A model generated the notes under the pieces. The model was given only the letters and a program-made list of their open reading frames with translations, was not told the origin of the DNA and searched no databases. Shown here piece after piece: positions 9,618-19,400 of a stretch of DNA of 64,000 nucleotides. Both the position numbers and the translations under genes were made by a program. Origin of the DNA: Lysinibacillus capsici (GTDB lineage: Bacteria > Bacillota > Bacilli > Bacillales_A > Planococcaceae); the NCBI RefSeq assembly GCF_003367505.1, contig NZ_PXXX01000010.1, positions 62,001 to 126,000 on the forward strand, read 5' to 3'. Within the stretch, counting starts at the first letter, position 1. Each line of letters starts with the position of its first letter.

Positions 9618-10205
9618 CTAGTATGCTACTTTACTAAAATATCGATATACTTTATTTAGTTTCTGCTGTTGCTTCCCCTTTTTACTTTCCATATTACCAA
9701 ACTCAAAAAACTTCACTTTTTTCATTCCAACAAATTTAAACAACGCCCTTTTCATTAAAATTTTATGTGCATTGTTCAACCATAAAAATGGATAATTGGT
9801 TGGCCCCTTCATCGTGGACACACAGACTACAGACTTCCCTTTTAAAAGACCCTCTGGAAATAAACCCTTTGTATCTCGATAAGCAAAATTTGCTGCAAAT
9901 AATTGGTCGATATATCCTAACAGCATGGCTGGCGGTCTCCCCCACCAGATCGGATAAACAAATACAATTTGATCTGCCCAAGAGAGCTGTTGGCGGTATT
10001 TTTCCATTTTCGGATCCCGATACATATCACGACGTCGTTTATGTTCATGGAAAATTAAGCGTGGATCGAACTCTTCTTCATATAAATCTAGTATCTGAAT
10101 CTCCTCGATGGTAGGATTCTCTCGACACCCCTTTATCACTTCTTGTAAAAAAGCATAATTTAAACTTTTATGGTTGGGATATGTATAAACAATTAACGTT
10201 TTCAT
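9618..10205 (-). CDS. NAD(P)H-dependent flavodoxin-fold oxidoreductase
   Basis: 195 residues with the Flavodoxin_2 fold of the KefF/MdaB/NQO family: an N-terminal beta strand and FMN phosphate loop (YTYPNHKSLNYAF), QIVFVYPIWWGRPPAMLLGYID in the middle and STMKGP near residue 130. Such enzymes reduce quinones, azo or nitro compounds using FMN. The gene is divergent from a MarR regulator, an arrangement usual for electrophile- or quinone-responsive reductases. The ATG has a clear GAGGAGG site. The substrate cannot be told from sequence. Confidence 0.85.
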   Translation of the reverse strand: MKTLIVYTYPNHKSLNYAFLQEVIKGCRENPTIEEIQILDLYEEEFDPRLIFHEHKRRRDMYRDPKMEKYRQQLSWADQIVFVYPIWWGRPPAMLLGYIDQLFAANFAYRDTKGLFPEGLLKGKSVVCVSTMKGPTNYPFLWLNNAHKILMKRALFKFVGMKKVKFFEFGNMESKKGKQQQKLNKVYRYFSKVAY

Positions 10206-10223
10206 TGTGCGCCTCCTCGTTAC

Positions 10224-10277
10224 TTATCATTTGATAACAAAATAATAATTCATTTCATTTTAGTTGTCAAATGATAA
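10224..10277. promoter_or_regulatory. Two MarR-type operator palindromes
   Basis: TTATCA-TT-TGATAA at 10224-10237 is a perfect palindrome. TTGTCA-AA-TGATAA at 10264-10277 is the same site with one changed base. Their centres are exactly 40 bases apart, so they lie on the same DNA face between the divergent reductase and MarR genes. Confidence 0.65.
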
Positions 10278-10326
10278 TTGTTTTAGGACAAGTTATTTGT
10301 TATCTTGACAGTAAGAGGTGATCCCA

Positions 10327-10764
10327 TTGAATAAAAGCGCTTTATTTCATCAGTTTGTAGCATTTACAGCCACAATCCATCAAGTGACACATGATCTCAC
10401 ACAAAATGTTAACACTGCGAATATTACACCGCTACAATATAAAATTCTTGAATATATTAAAGTAAGCCAACCTGTCACACCAACAGAAATCAGTGAATGT
10501 CAGCATATGTCCCTACCCAACACAAGCCGTGAACTTCGGAAATTGCTGGAACGGCAGCTAATCGAAAAATTTAACGACACAGCCGACCGCAGAAAGCAGT
10601 ATGTCCGTTTATCCAAAGAGGGTGAAAAAATGATGGAGGAGGCATTTGCCTGTATCGAAGAACGCTTTTTACAGCTTATTCAACACGCAACACAGGATGA
10701 TCTAAAGGACATCCAACATGCTCTAACCATTTTAGAGGAAAAGGTTTTACAGCAAAACGGCTAA
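10327..10764 (+). CDS. MarR family transcriptional regulator
   Basis: 145 residues from the TTG at 10327. The upstream GTG at 10318 is part of the ribosome site AGAGGTGAT and is unlikely to be the start. The winged-helix region is clear: TPTEISECQHMSLPNTSRELRKLLERQLIEK followed by the wing DTADRRKQYVRLSKEG. It probably represses the divergent flavodoxin-fold reductase and itself through the two TTATCA-type palindromes. There is no cysteine-rich sensing motif; the only cysteines are near the recognition helix and in the C-terminal helix. Confidence 0.88.
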   Translation: MNKSALFHQFVAFTATIHQVTHDLTQNVNTANITPLQYKILEYIKVSQPVTPTEISECQHMSLPNTSRELRKLLERQLIEKFNDTADRRKQYVRLSKEGEKMMEEAFACIEERFLQLIQHATQDDLKDIQHALTILEEKVLQQNG

Positions 10765-10816
10765 GACCATGCTGCTTTTCGGGTGTGGTGATCGCTACTA
10801 TTGGAGAAGCTGGAGG

Positions 10817-11130
10817 CGAGATCTTTTTTGACTGAAATTGCTCTTGCTTTAGTTTGAAGTGATCATTTTTTTCACAACCGATCTTTTCTTTGCTCGAAGT
10901 GATCATTTTTTGTTCAAAACCGCTCTTTCTTTGGTTTAAAGTGCTCGCTTCTGATTCAAAGCTGCTCTTTTATTGGCTTGAAACACTCTCTTTTCATGCA
11001 AAGCCGCTCTTTCCTTGGTTCGAAGCGCTCTCTTTTACTTCAAATTGCTCATCTCCTTGCTCGGAGTGATCACTTCTAAACCAAAACTGCTCATTCTTCT
11101 TTATGGAATTATTCATCTTACACGCAAAAA
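10817..11130. repeat. Degenerate 42-bp tandem repeat array
   Basis: Seven units begin with G(C/A)TC at 10840, 10880, 10922, 10964, 11006, 11047 and 11089, giving periods of 40, 42, 42, 42, 41 and 42 bases; a half unit precedes them. The unit reads roughly GCTCTTTCTTTGGTTTGAAG then TG(A/C)TC, a C/T-rich stretch and TTCAAA. There is no spacer diversity as in CRISPR. Open frames across it are reading-frame shadows of the repeat, although 42 is a multiple of three and gives a 14-residue period. Confidence 0.8.
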
Positions 11131-11246
11131 GGTTAGCCATAATTTGACTTGAATCATTAAAAATCTTTAGTGTCACGCACCACAGATTCGTAACCACTTT
11201 GTCTTTTCTTTAATAGTATAAAGGTGAGTAGAAGGAGGAGTCTCAA

Positions 11247-12050
11247 GTGGAAGTAGTGTTTGATCGGGAGTGGATTGAAGAACAGTTTGATACACTTCCA
11301 TTATGGCAACGGTCAGCCTATACAGATTTTGCTGCCACGATTGCGGATGAAGCAAATACGTTTCCGTGTATACCAGCAAGAATGGGCTTTTTATCAAACC
11401 ATTTGCGCTATAGTTTTGTCGGGGATCCACGGGAAGAGCAATCGATTAAAATGTTAGCACAATGCTTAAAGGACTATACGAAAGCATCACGAACTTTCGG
11501 GAAGTATACAACTCTTACTGTGTTCTTTCATACCCCTCACGATATGCAAGATAGCTTTGAGGTAGCAGATTATCAGCAGTTATTTTGGTCCATATTAAAT
11601 AATTTAACCAATTTGGATGAGATGAATTGGCCTGAAGGAATACCAATGGAGCCTACTCACCATGAATGGGAGTTTTGCTTTCATGGTGAACCCTATTTTA
11701 TCTCTTGTGCAACACCAGCCCATAAATTGCGAAAGAGTCGTCATTTTTCCACTTTATTAATGGCCATTCAACCCCGTTGGATATTCGATGATATAAACGA
11801 CACCACAGCCTTTGGGCGAAAAATCAAAAAGCTCATTCGTCAGCGGATTGCAGACTACGACACAGTTCCAGGACATCCAGATTTGAAATGGTATGGGCAA
11901 GAAGATAGTTATGAATGGAAGCAGTACTTCTTAAGTGATGATAACCATAGTCCATCCAAATGTCCTTTTTTAAGGATGTCTCAGGAAAACGGTTCATTAC
12001 GTAATGTTTTTTTGCCTTTTCACAACAATCCAGGTCGCCACACTGATTAA
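11247..12050 (+). CDS. YqcI/YcgG family protein
   Basis: 267 residues. It shows the paired motifs that define the family, FPC near residue 32 (TFPCIPAR) and CPF near 239 (SKCPFLRM). The middle part (HHEWEFCFHGEPYFISCATP) is also typical. The function is unknown; B. subtilis YqcI and YcgG are relatives. The start is GTG after AAGGAGGAG. The last 54 bases overlap the end of the convergent permease gene, so the two transcripts are antisense there. No signal peptide or membrane helix is visible. It sits directly after the 42-bp repeat array. Confidence 0.85.
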   Translation: MEVVFDREWIEEQFDTLPLWQRSAYTDFAATIADEANTFPCIPARMGFLSNHLRYSFVGDPREEQSIKMLAQCLKDYTKASRTFGKYTTLTVFFHTPHDMQDSFEVADYQQLFWSILNNLTNLDEMNWPEGIPMEPTHHEWEFCFHGEPYFISCATPAHKLRKSRHFSTLLMAIQPRWIFDDINDTTAFGRKIKKLIRQRIADYDTVPGHPDLKWYGQEDSYEWKQYFLSDDNHSPSKCPFLRMSQENGSLRNVFLPFHNNPGRHTD

Positions 12051-13310
12051 GGCTATAAAGAGCAGGCTCACATAAAAACCGAGTCTGCTTGTTTTTTCAC
12101 CTAAAGTTCCAGATACCGTCACAGCAATGAGCAACATCCCCATAGCATTCTTTACATGCCCCCACTTAGTTAACTCCATGAGCTTCCAGTAGGTTACTAA
12201 AATAAAAAGCCAATTATAGATCAACATTAAACCCGCCGCTGTAATCAAATATTCGAAGATTTTTTCTGGCATCAAAAAACCAATTACAATCGTAATTACT
12301 AGCCCACTCGTTAAAAATAAAAAGGCTGGAAAAGGAACTTTCATTTTTCCTTTCTTTGCAAGGACTGCCGGTGCATCATGATCCTCTGCAAGTGTAGTGA
12401 GAATGGTGATCACCGCGTAAAGCGAGGCCACCATTGTTGAAAAACCAGCAATGATTAGCACACCATTAAAGATATCTGCCACAAAAGGGATATGGTGTCC
12501 TTGAAGCGCTGTAATAAAAGGACTTTCATCAATCGAAAAGTCTTTCCACGAAACGAGTACTAATGCAAGGGCGATGGCCATGATAAAAATAACGGTAATC
12601 ACGATCAGCATAATTCTCCCCGCTTTTGGCGCCTCTTTTGGATTTTTCAAATCGATGACCATTAAACCCATCACTTCAATTCCTCCGTAGGCATAAAAGG
12701 CATAAAGTAATCCGAGCCAAATACCTTTTAGTCCTTGTGAAAAAAATGCTTCATAATTAGCTTGAAGTGAAGCCATTGTAGTAGATGGTGTACCTTTCAT
12801 GATGATGACCACTGCTACAATAATGAACATAATGATGGCAGCTGCCTTTAAGGCACCGAAGATATTTTGGAAATTTTCAAAGCCCTTCATGCCTGTGAGA
12901 ATAATGACTAAACCAATAGCAGCATAAATCGATGCAGCAATCCACAGGGGCAGTGCCGGAAACCAAAATTTCGTAAAAATGCCGAGCGCCATCAGCTGGC
13001 TTCCCATGATTAATAGCTCAGAAATCAAGTACACCCAGCCATTGCTAAATCCTGCCCAGCGTCCAAAGGCTTGCTTGGCATAGGTACGAAAAGAGCCTTT
13101 ATCTGGATTTTCCACAGACATTTTAACAAGTGCATCATACACGATATACGTACAAATGGCCGCTAATAAAAAAGGAATTAATACCGCAGGCCCACTTTTA
13201 TGAATGGCCATACTTGTCCCAAGAAAAAAGCCAGTGCCCAAAGTACAACCGATACCAAGAAGCGAAAGCTGCCACCAGGCCATACTTCCTTTAGCTGATT
13301 TTGAAGTCAT
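11997..13310 (-). CDS. APC family amino acid permease
   Basis: 437 residues with about 12 membrane helices. The first helix has GIGCTLGTGFFLGTS, the glycine-rich unwound helix of APC transporters. It starts 17 bases after the upstream arginine-deiminase-fold gene, so the two are probably co-transcribed and the transporter may import or exchange that enzyme's substrate, for example arginine or a modified arginine. Its 3' end overlaps the convergent YqcI/YcgG gene by 54 bases. Substrate unknown. Confidence 0.85.
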   Translation of the reverse strand: MTSKSAKGSMAWWQLSLLGIGCTLGTGFFLGTSMAIHKSGPAVLIPFLLAAICTYIVYDALVKMSVENPDKGSFRTYAKQAFGRWAGFSNGWVYLISELLIMGSQLMALGIFTKFWFPALPLWIAASIYAAIGLVIILTGMKGFENFQNIFGALKAAAIIMFIIVAVVIIMKGTPSTTMASLQANYEAFFSQGLKGIWLGLLYAFYAYGGIEVMGLMVIDLKNPKEAPKAGRIMLIVITVIFIMAIALALVLVSWKDFSIDESPFITALQGHHIPFVADIFNGVLIIAGFSTMVASLYAVITILTTLAEDHDAPAVLAKKGKMKVPFPAFLFLTSGLVITIVIGFLMPEKIFEYLITAAGLMLIYNWLFILVTYWKLMELTKWGHVKNAMGMLLIAVTVSGTLGEKTSRLGFYVSLLFIALISVATWIVVKRQKNIT

Positions 13311-13327
13311 TTGTTCTCAACCCTTCG

Positions 13328-14263
13328 TTACGTTCTTACCAATGGCAATGTCATACATCGAATGCCACCACCGCCTTTTTCAAGCTCCGTGACATCAACT
13401 TCAAGCAAGTTTTTATTCTTCAGCAGTGGATGCGCTAATAATTGTTGTTGTGTTGCCTGCTTGCTTATCAACAGTGTTTCTGGATTCAGGTTAATAAAGT
13501 TGATGTCTGGAATGGTCTTATACGAGTTCAGCCAGTAAACATCCAAACCATGACGCTTTAAAAATGACTCTACCATATCAAAACGACTGCTTTGAGCTGT
13601 TAACACCTGAATAGGAAAATGGCGTACAAAGCTTTTAGCAACAACCAGATTCGCGTTTACAACATTACAATTCATATCTAAATGCAGCGTATCATTGCTT
13701 TTCGGTAAATCAATTATGGCAATTTCAGAAAACCCCTCTTGAAAAATGCCTTCCTTTAAGCTTTCGATAGCTTCTATCGATGTTCTCATTCCAAGATTAA
13801 TAAGCACAGCATCTTTATTTAAAATTAACAAATCTCCACATTCGAAGGAATGAAGCGGCTGCAAATTAGCTTTCCATTGTTGTGGTAACCATTTTTCTAA
13901 TAGTGAATGTGCAAGAGGGTACTCTGGTTTTCTAAGTGAGCTTCCAGCATTTCCAAGTAAAAGCCGATTCCCAATGACACAGGCTAGGTCACGCACAAAA
14001 TAACGATTGAGGAGCTGCTCACTTAATAGCTGCTGATCGTGGGCTAGTTCTCTTGCATAATCAAGTACATGTACCCCTGCGTTTTCGAATGTTGTCTTTA
14101 ATGCCATGAAATTATCCATCGCCTTCTGATGGTTGACCGTATCACTCCAACCAACCTGCTCTGCTACTGTTAAATCCGTTACATCTACGAGTGAAGGTGC
14201 ACAAAGCATCACTACTTTCAGTTCTCCATGTTCTGACCAACAATTTAGTTGAAATGAATCCAT
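13328..14263 (-). CDS. Arginine deiminase / amidinotransferase superfamily protein
   Basis: 311 residues. Catalytic motifs of the guanidine-modifying superfamily are present in order: FVRD near 88, FECGD near 140, LHLDMN near 192 (the HxD pair) and a C-terminal GGGGIRCMTLP with the presumed nucleophile cysteine. Most relatives have His instead of Arg just before that Cys (GGGxHC). Members hydrolyse arginine, agmatine or methylated arginines. The downstream permease gene (17-base gap) suggests a catabolic role for an imported substrate. Which guanidine compound is used cannot be decided; classical arginine deiminases are longer (about 410 residues), so DDAH-like activity is at least as likely. 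Confidence 0.75.
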   Translation of the reverse strand: MDSFQLNCWSEHGELKVVMLCAPSLVDVTDLTVAEQVGWSDTVNHQKAMDNFMALKTTFENAGVHVLDYARELAHDQQLLSEQLLNRYFVRDLACVIGNRLLLGNAGSSLRKPEYPLAHSLLEKWLPQQWKANLQPLHSFECGDLLILNKDAVLINLGMRTSIEAIESLKEGIFQEGFSEIAIIDLPKSNDTLHLDMNCNVVNANLVVAKSFVRHFPIQVLTAQSSRFDMVESFLKRHGLDVYWLNSYKTIPDINFINLNPETLLISKQATQQQLLAHPLLKNKNLLEVDVTELEKGGGGIRCMTLPLVRT

Positions 14264-14386
14264 TCAAGTATTCTCTCCTTCTTCACAACAATCTCTGTTA
14301 GCGTTACCATTGACTTTCAGATTATACAAAGACCATAATTAAGAAGAATTTACCAATTAAAACTATTTAGAGAAAGAGGTGTCATT

Positions 14387-14830
14387 ATGGAATACTATAA
14401 ATTTTTAAGACAGTATGTAGGACACCAACCAATTATTTTACCTGGTTCGGTGGTTCTCATTCTTAATACTGAAAACGAAATATTATTACAAAAAAGATAT
14501 GATGGCGGTTGGGGGCTCCCTGGATGCTTAATGGAATTAGGCGAGAGCTTAGAGGATACTGCCAAAAGAGAGGTACAAGAAGAGACAGGACTAGCCATCA
14601 CAGATTTACAGTTACTAGGTGTTTTTTCTGGTCCGGATTGTTACCTTAAAGTTTCGAATGGGGACGAATTATACGCCGTTACAGCAGTCTTCTATACAAG
14701 AAATGTGCTTGGTAATTTAGTGATTGATTACAATGAATCAGAGACAATGCAATATTTCTCTCTTTACCATTTACCAAACGATTTAAAAGATCGTCGATAT
14801 ATTGAACCTTATATCGCACAATTAATTTAG
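14387..14830 (+). CDS. Nudix hydrolase
   Basis: 147 residues. The Nudix box is LPGCLMELGES...REVQEETGL (residues about 45-69) with the catalytic REVQEE intact. The first consensus glycine (usually PGG) is Cys here. Nudix enzymes hydrolyse nucleoside diphosphates linked to another group; the subfamily resembles the mutT/YjhB-like group, but the substrate cannot be read from sequence. The start has a GAAAGAGGTG ribosome site. The gene is divergent from the arginine-deiminase-fold gene and convergent with splB. Confidence 0.88.
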   Translation: MEYYKFLRQYVGHQPIILPGSVVLILNTENEILLQKRYDGGWGLPGCLMELGESLEDTAKREVQEETGLAITDLQLLGVFSGPDCYLKVSNGDELYAVTAVFYTRNVLGNLVIDYNESETMQYFSLYHLPNDLKDRRYIEPYIAQLI

Positions 14831-14855
14831 AGAGAAAACAAGCCGTTCTCTCTCT
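14829..14855. terminator. Weak terminator-like hairpin between Nudix gene and splB
   Basis: AGAGAGAA / TTCTCTCT stem with a 9-base loop between convergent genes. The following T tract is poor on both strands. Confidence 0.4.
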
Positions 14856-14860
14856 AATTA

Positions 14861-15889
14861 TCATGTAAAATATTCTAATTTTGCTTGAGGGAAAAATTTC
14901 TGCATATAGCGATACAAATGTTCCTTAATGTCTTCCTCTTCCTCTTTTTGATAAATATATTTACCAATGCCATATTTGCCCCATTTATATCGTCTTACCG
15001 TCTCGTCGAGCTCTAGCTTTGTCATTGGATAATTTTTTTCAATCACTCGTTTTGCAGGCTTTGTAAAGCGATGTTGAATAAATTCAAAGGTGATGTCATC
15101 GCGCACATCCTTTGGCAATTCAGCGTCCAATCGCTCAAACATATGATAATAGCCCTCCTGCCAGCCATCATGAAGATAGATTGGCGCAACAATAAATCCG
15201 AGTGGGTATCCAGCTCTTGCCACTTTCCCCGCTGCCTCAATGCGCTTTTCCAATGGTGATGTACCTGGCTCAAAGTGCTTAATCACATAATCAGCATTGA
15301 CACTAAAACGAAACCTTGTACGACCATTATGCTTGGCATCTAATAAATGATCCACATGATGGAATTTCGTTACAAATCGTAACTGACCTAGCTCACTTTG
15401 TCCAAAATGCTCAATGGCTCGCTTTAAGGTATGCGTAAGATGATCAATTCCTACAATATCAGAAGTACAGGATGCCTCAAAGCGAGTGATGTCAGGTGCT
15501 CGTTCAGCCATATAGTGATCGGCCTGTTCTAGGATTTCATCGACATTGACATACGTCCGAATATAAGGTTTGCTGCCCATAGTTGTTTGTAAATAGCAAT
15601 AATGACAATGTCCCATACAGCCAGTCGCAAATGGGATGGCATATTCCGCTGAGGGCTTAGATGTATCAAACTTTAATGTTTTTCGAATACCCACTACTAA
15701 GGTCGATTTTGCTACCCGATACTTTTGAAAATCATTGTCTCCAGGAAGGTTTCTCACTTGATTATGGGAAGTTGTATAGCGAATTTCAATTCCCATCTGC
15801 TCAAACTTCTCTTTTAGCTCCTGACCTAATGGATACTGGAGGGCATCTGGCTCAAAATAAACAAGCTGAGGGGTAAATGGCTTTATCAT
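14861..15889 (-). CDS. splB: Spore photoproduct lyase
   Basis: 342 residues, the normal length. This radical SAM enzyme repairs spore photoproduct (a thymine dimer) during germination. The iron-sulfur motif is CMGHCHYC with C91, C95 and C98, and the hydrogen-donor cysteine C141 stands in FEASCTSD, all at the same numbers as in B. subtilis. The gene follows splA by 12 bases with a GGGAGGA site. Expression is expected in the forespore from the sigma-G-like promoter upstream of splA. Confidence 0.97.
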   Translation of the reverse strand: MIKPFTPQLVYFEPDALQYPLGQELKEKFEQMGIEIRYTTSHNQVRNLPGDNDFQKYRVAKSTLVVGIRKTLKFDTSKPSAEYAIPFATGCMGHCHYCYLQTTMGSKPYIRTYVNVDEILEQADHYMAERAPDITRFEASCTSDIVGIDHLTHTLKRAIEHFGQSELGQLRFVTKFHHVDHLLDAKHNGRTRFRFSVNADYVIKHFEPGTSPLEKRIEAAGKVARAGYPLGFIVAPIYLHDGWQEGYYHMFERLDAELPKDVRDDITFEFIQHRFTKPAKRVIEKNYPMTKLELDETVRRYKWGKYGIGKYIYQKEEEEDIKEHLYRYMQKFFPQAKLEYFT

Positions 15890-15901
15890 GTGAGTCCTCC
15901 C

Positions 15902-16126
15902 TTAATGAAAATACTGGTGATAGGCCTGTTCAGCCGCCATCTCGCTTGCAAAAATTACCATGTCATTCGTGATTGGATAATAGGTTTCAAATAAAAATAG
16001 AGCTAGCTCCTCTGGTTTTTCTGGATGATAAACGACTGCCGCTTCCTGTATATTCGTTACATCTTGAATATGTGGATTGCGGTAAAAAATATAAACAATA
16101 TCACCCACATCAAATGGTTGTTGCAT
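15902..16126 (-). CDS. splA: SplA, regulator of spore photoproduct lyase
   Basis: 74 residues, close to the B. subtilis SplA length. The sequence FDVGDIVYIFYRNPH and the ELALFLFETYYPI segment are the family's conserved core. SplA represses splB expression in B. subtilis and has a TRAP-like sequence. It is first in the splAB operon, with ribosome site AAGGTGAAGAG before the ATG. Confidence 0.92.
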   Translation of the reverse strand: MQQPFDVGDIVYIFYRNPHIQDVTNIQEAAVVYHPEKPEELALFLFETYYPITNDMVIFASEMAAEQAYHQYFH

Positions 16127-16152
16127 CTCTTCACCTTCCTCTGCCTTTCCAT

Positions 16153-16184
16153 TAGTTTGGTGAAAGTGTACAAAAAATATGTCA
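16153..16184 (-). promoter_or_regulatory. Putative sigma-G promoter of splAB
   Basis: On the minus strand, TGACATA (16184-16178) and CAAACTA (16159-16153) are 18 bases apart and match the sigma-G -35 and -10 patterns (about TGAATA and CATACTA). splAB is a known forespore operon in B. subtilis. Confidence 0.5.
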
Positions 16185-16499
16185 TAAAAAATTTAGTTGG
16201 TAATATACATACAGTCTCTTGCAGTTATTTTAAGAAAATTGCACTTCCCGTAAATTGTAACACTTCAATTTAACCTGCTTTATTCAATTCTCCTACGTCG
16301 AATAGTGTGAGGTTATCCACTCAAAATTCCCTTACTCTTTTCAATCATCTTGTAAGGAAAGTAAGCCAGAATAAGTATCAAAACTGCATGATGGTTAAAT
16401 TTTCTTCAAAAGGTAAAAGGGTGAAACTTTTAGGATGCTCATACGTTAAATTAGATGTCATGCTAAGTCATTCAAATGGCATGAAGAAGGGTGGAATTT
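16185..16499. other. Intergenic region upstream of the stalk-domain gene
   Basis: AT-rich stretch of 315 bases with no convincing gene. It must hold the promoter of the 16500 gene; I could not assign -35 and -10 boxes or match a known riboswitch. Confidence 0.5.
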
Positions 16500-19400
16500 A
16501 TGAAAAAAATATGGACTTTACTTTTTGCTGTGATACTTATTGTACCGTTAGTATTGCAGCCGGCAACCGCACAAGCGGCAAAAGCCATCACAATTAATGT
16601 GGATGGGGTGCAATTAAAAACCGATCAGCCACCAGCGATGATTCAAGGACGTGTTATGCTACCACTTAGAGCGATCTTTGAAGCATTGAATGCAAGCGTA
16701 AACTGGGACCAAAAGACTCAAACAGTCACAGGGATAAAAGGTGATACAACGGTAGTTCTCAAGATTAAATCGAAGACAGCTACTATTAATAACCAGACAG
16801 TAACGCTTGATGTACCAGCACAGGTATTAAAAGGTAGAACAATGGTACCAGTACGCTTCGTCAGTGAAGCACTTGGGCAGGATGTTGATTGGAACTCAGA
16901 AAAACAGCAAGTATCTATTAAATCTGACACTCCAAGTAATATCAGTATTGCTCCAGCGAGCAATGTGTCAGTTCGAGATGTGAATGATCAGGGAGATGGG
17001 CGTGATCTTGAGGTTAGCTTCTCTAAATCGTCTACAGAATCATATGTAGATCATTATCGGGTTATGGTTGTGAAGGCTTCTAAAAGTTTTAATTTGTCAT
17101 CAGCTCTTAAAGTCTCCTCTTCTAATTATTCGGTGGTATCGACTTCAAATGCGAATCGTGCCGTAACTTTATCGCAAAACTCGCGAGATGTGGACGGAGA
17201 CTACATAAAAAATGATCAGTCTTATGTGGTTTATATACTTGCCATTGGTAAAGGTTCTTATTCTAGCGTATTATCAACTTCTTCTCCGAAGATTACTCTA
17301 ACAAACATGTCTACTGTTACCGCAGTAACAAATGTGAAGATTAGCGATATTAACGATTTTGGCGATGGACGTGATGTCTCAGTTAGCTTTACTCGTCCAC
17401 AAAATGATAGCAATACTTCCAATTACCGTGTGTTTATAGTAAAGACCAAGGATGCTAACAATTTTAGTCTTACCACTGCGAATAATTTATCCAGCAATTA
17501 TTATACAACAGTGGACAAATCAGGAAGCAACGGCAGTACGTTGATAGCAACTCTGTCTTCCTCAACACGAGATACTTCAGGTGACTTTATAAAGAATAAC
17601 GAATCCTACACAGCGTTCGTTATGTCTGTAAGTAATACGAATTCTGGCATGAATAAACTCTCGCCTGCTTCATTAGCAGTAACGCTTACTGTATCTACTC
17701 CAACTATTACACAAGTAGATGATGTTAATGATTTTGGCGATGGACGCGATTTGAGAGTTAGCTTCAACAAAGTGTCTGACGAATCTAATGTTAACTCTTA
17801 CCGAATTTTTGTTGTAAGAGCTAACAACTATACGAACTTTACATTGACAAAAGCCAACAGTTTACCTAGCACTTATTACACACAAGTGAACAAAACAGGC
17901 AGCAATATTACTCAGGTGCTCTCTGCAGGGGCAAAAGATACTGACGGTTATGCCATTCAAAATGGCGTTAGCTATCGTGTATTTATTATGGCAGTAACTA
18001 ATAACTCTGCAAATAATGTGCTTTCTTCAGCCTCCAATATGATTTCGCTGCTTAGCAACAATGTGGGTGCAGTGTCGAATATCATTGCCAGCGATGTGAG
18101 CGATTATGGTAACGGTCGTGACCTCTTTGTGTCATTCAATAAAGCTGTTGATGAGGCACCTATTAATCACTATCGAATTATGGTGGTACCAACAGCAAAT
18201 TACAATAATTTTAGTCTGACGGATGCTAATAGCGTATCCAGCAGCAATTACACAACTGTTAATAAATCTGGGAAATCCACATATGAGCAAGCGTTATCTG
18301 AAAATACTCGGGATGTGCGCGGAAATACTATTAAAGAAGGTACGAACTACCGTATCTATGTACTGACTGTTGCCAATGGAAATACATTAGGAAACAATGC
18401 GCTAACTGCCGCAACGTCTACAGTTACACTAACTAAGAACTTCACTGTGCAAGCTGTAACTAATTTGAATGTTGCAGATATCGATGATAAAGGGGATGGC
18501 CGTGATGTGCAAGTAACATTCACGAAGCCTACAGATGAATCGAATGTTAATCATTATCGGATTTTAATGGTACCAACTGCATATTACAGTAGCTTTAATC
18601 TTTCACAAGCCAATAGTAGCTCTTATTACATCACAGAAAGCAAAGGTGGAAATTTAGCAGCAAATAGAACATTGGATGGGATTAGGGATGTACGAGGTAA
18701 TTTTATTACAGAAGGAACTAGCTATCGCGTCTATGTACTGACTGTTGCAAATGGTAACTCTTTAAATGCCTACGCTCTATCCTCTCCTTCACCTGTGATT
18801 ACAATTAGTAAAAGCAAAGCTGTTCAGGCAGTAAGCAATATTAATGTTAGCGATGTTGGTGATTATGGAGATGGTCGAGATCTACAGATTTCGTTTACAA
18901 AACCTTCTGATGAATCAAATATAGATAGTTACCGTATTCTAGTTGTACCTGCATCAAAGGCAAATGACTTTGATCTGAATACAGCTATTAGAGCAACTAA
19001 TTATACAGGTTGGAGTAAAGGCCTGTATAGTGTGAAATTGGGTGCTGATAGTAGAGATACAGACGGAAGACTTATAACGAATGGCCAAGAATATCGCGTA
19101 TATATCTTGTCTGTAGGTGGTGGAAATTCTAAGGAAATGTATAGCTTATCCTACCCATCTTCCTACATTGCTTTGGAAGACCTTTCAGCCCCTGGATCAG
19201 TGGAGAAAGTAACACTCAGTCTTCAGGGCGACGGATATAAATATAACAATATAAACATTAGCTTTGATGTCAAAAATGGTCAAAGCGTAACGGAGTATAG
19301 AGTGTTTATGTTACCTAAGGATAAAGCAGATAGTTTCAAATTGCAGGATGCTATTAGCAATCCAAATAGCACCAGAATTTATCCGAATAATCTCTCTAAC

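Noticed and set aside
10840-11130. Possible CRISPR array
   Set aside because: Repeats are contiguous and degenerate, with no unique spacers and no cas genes in the window.
10676-11197. Two minus-strand open frames (76 and 67 codons) across the region after the MarR gene
   Set aside because: They are frames through the 42-bp repeat array, start inside the repeats or the next promoter, have no ribosome sites and one overlaps the MarR coding end.
16307-16597. 96-codon frame in front of the stalk-domain gene
   Set aside because: No ribosome site, and it overlaps the signal peptide region of the real gene in another frame.
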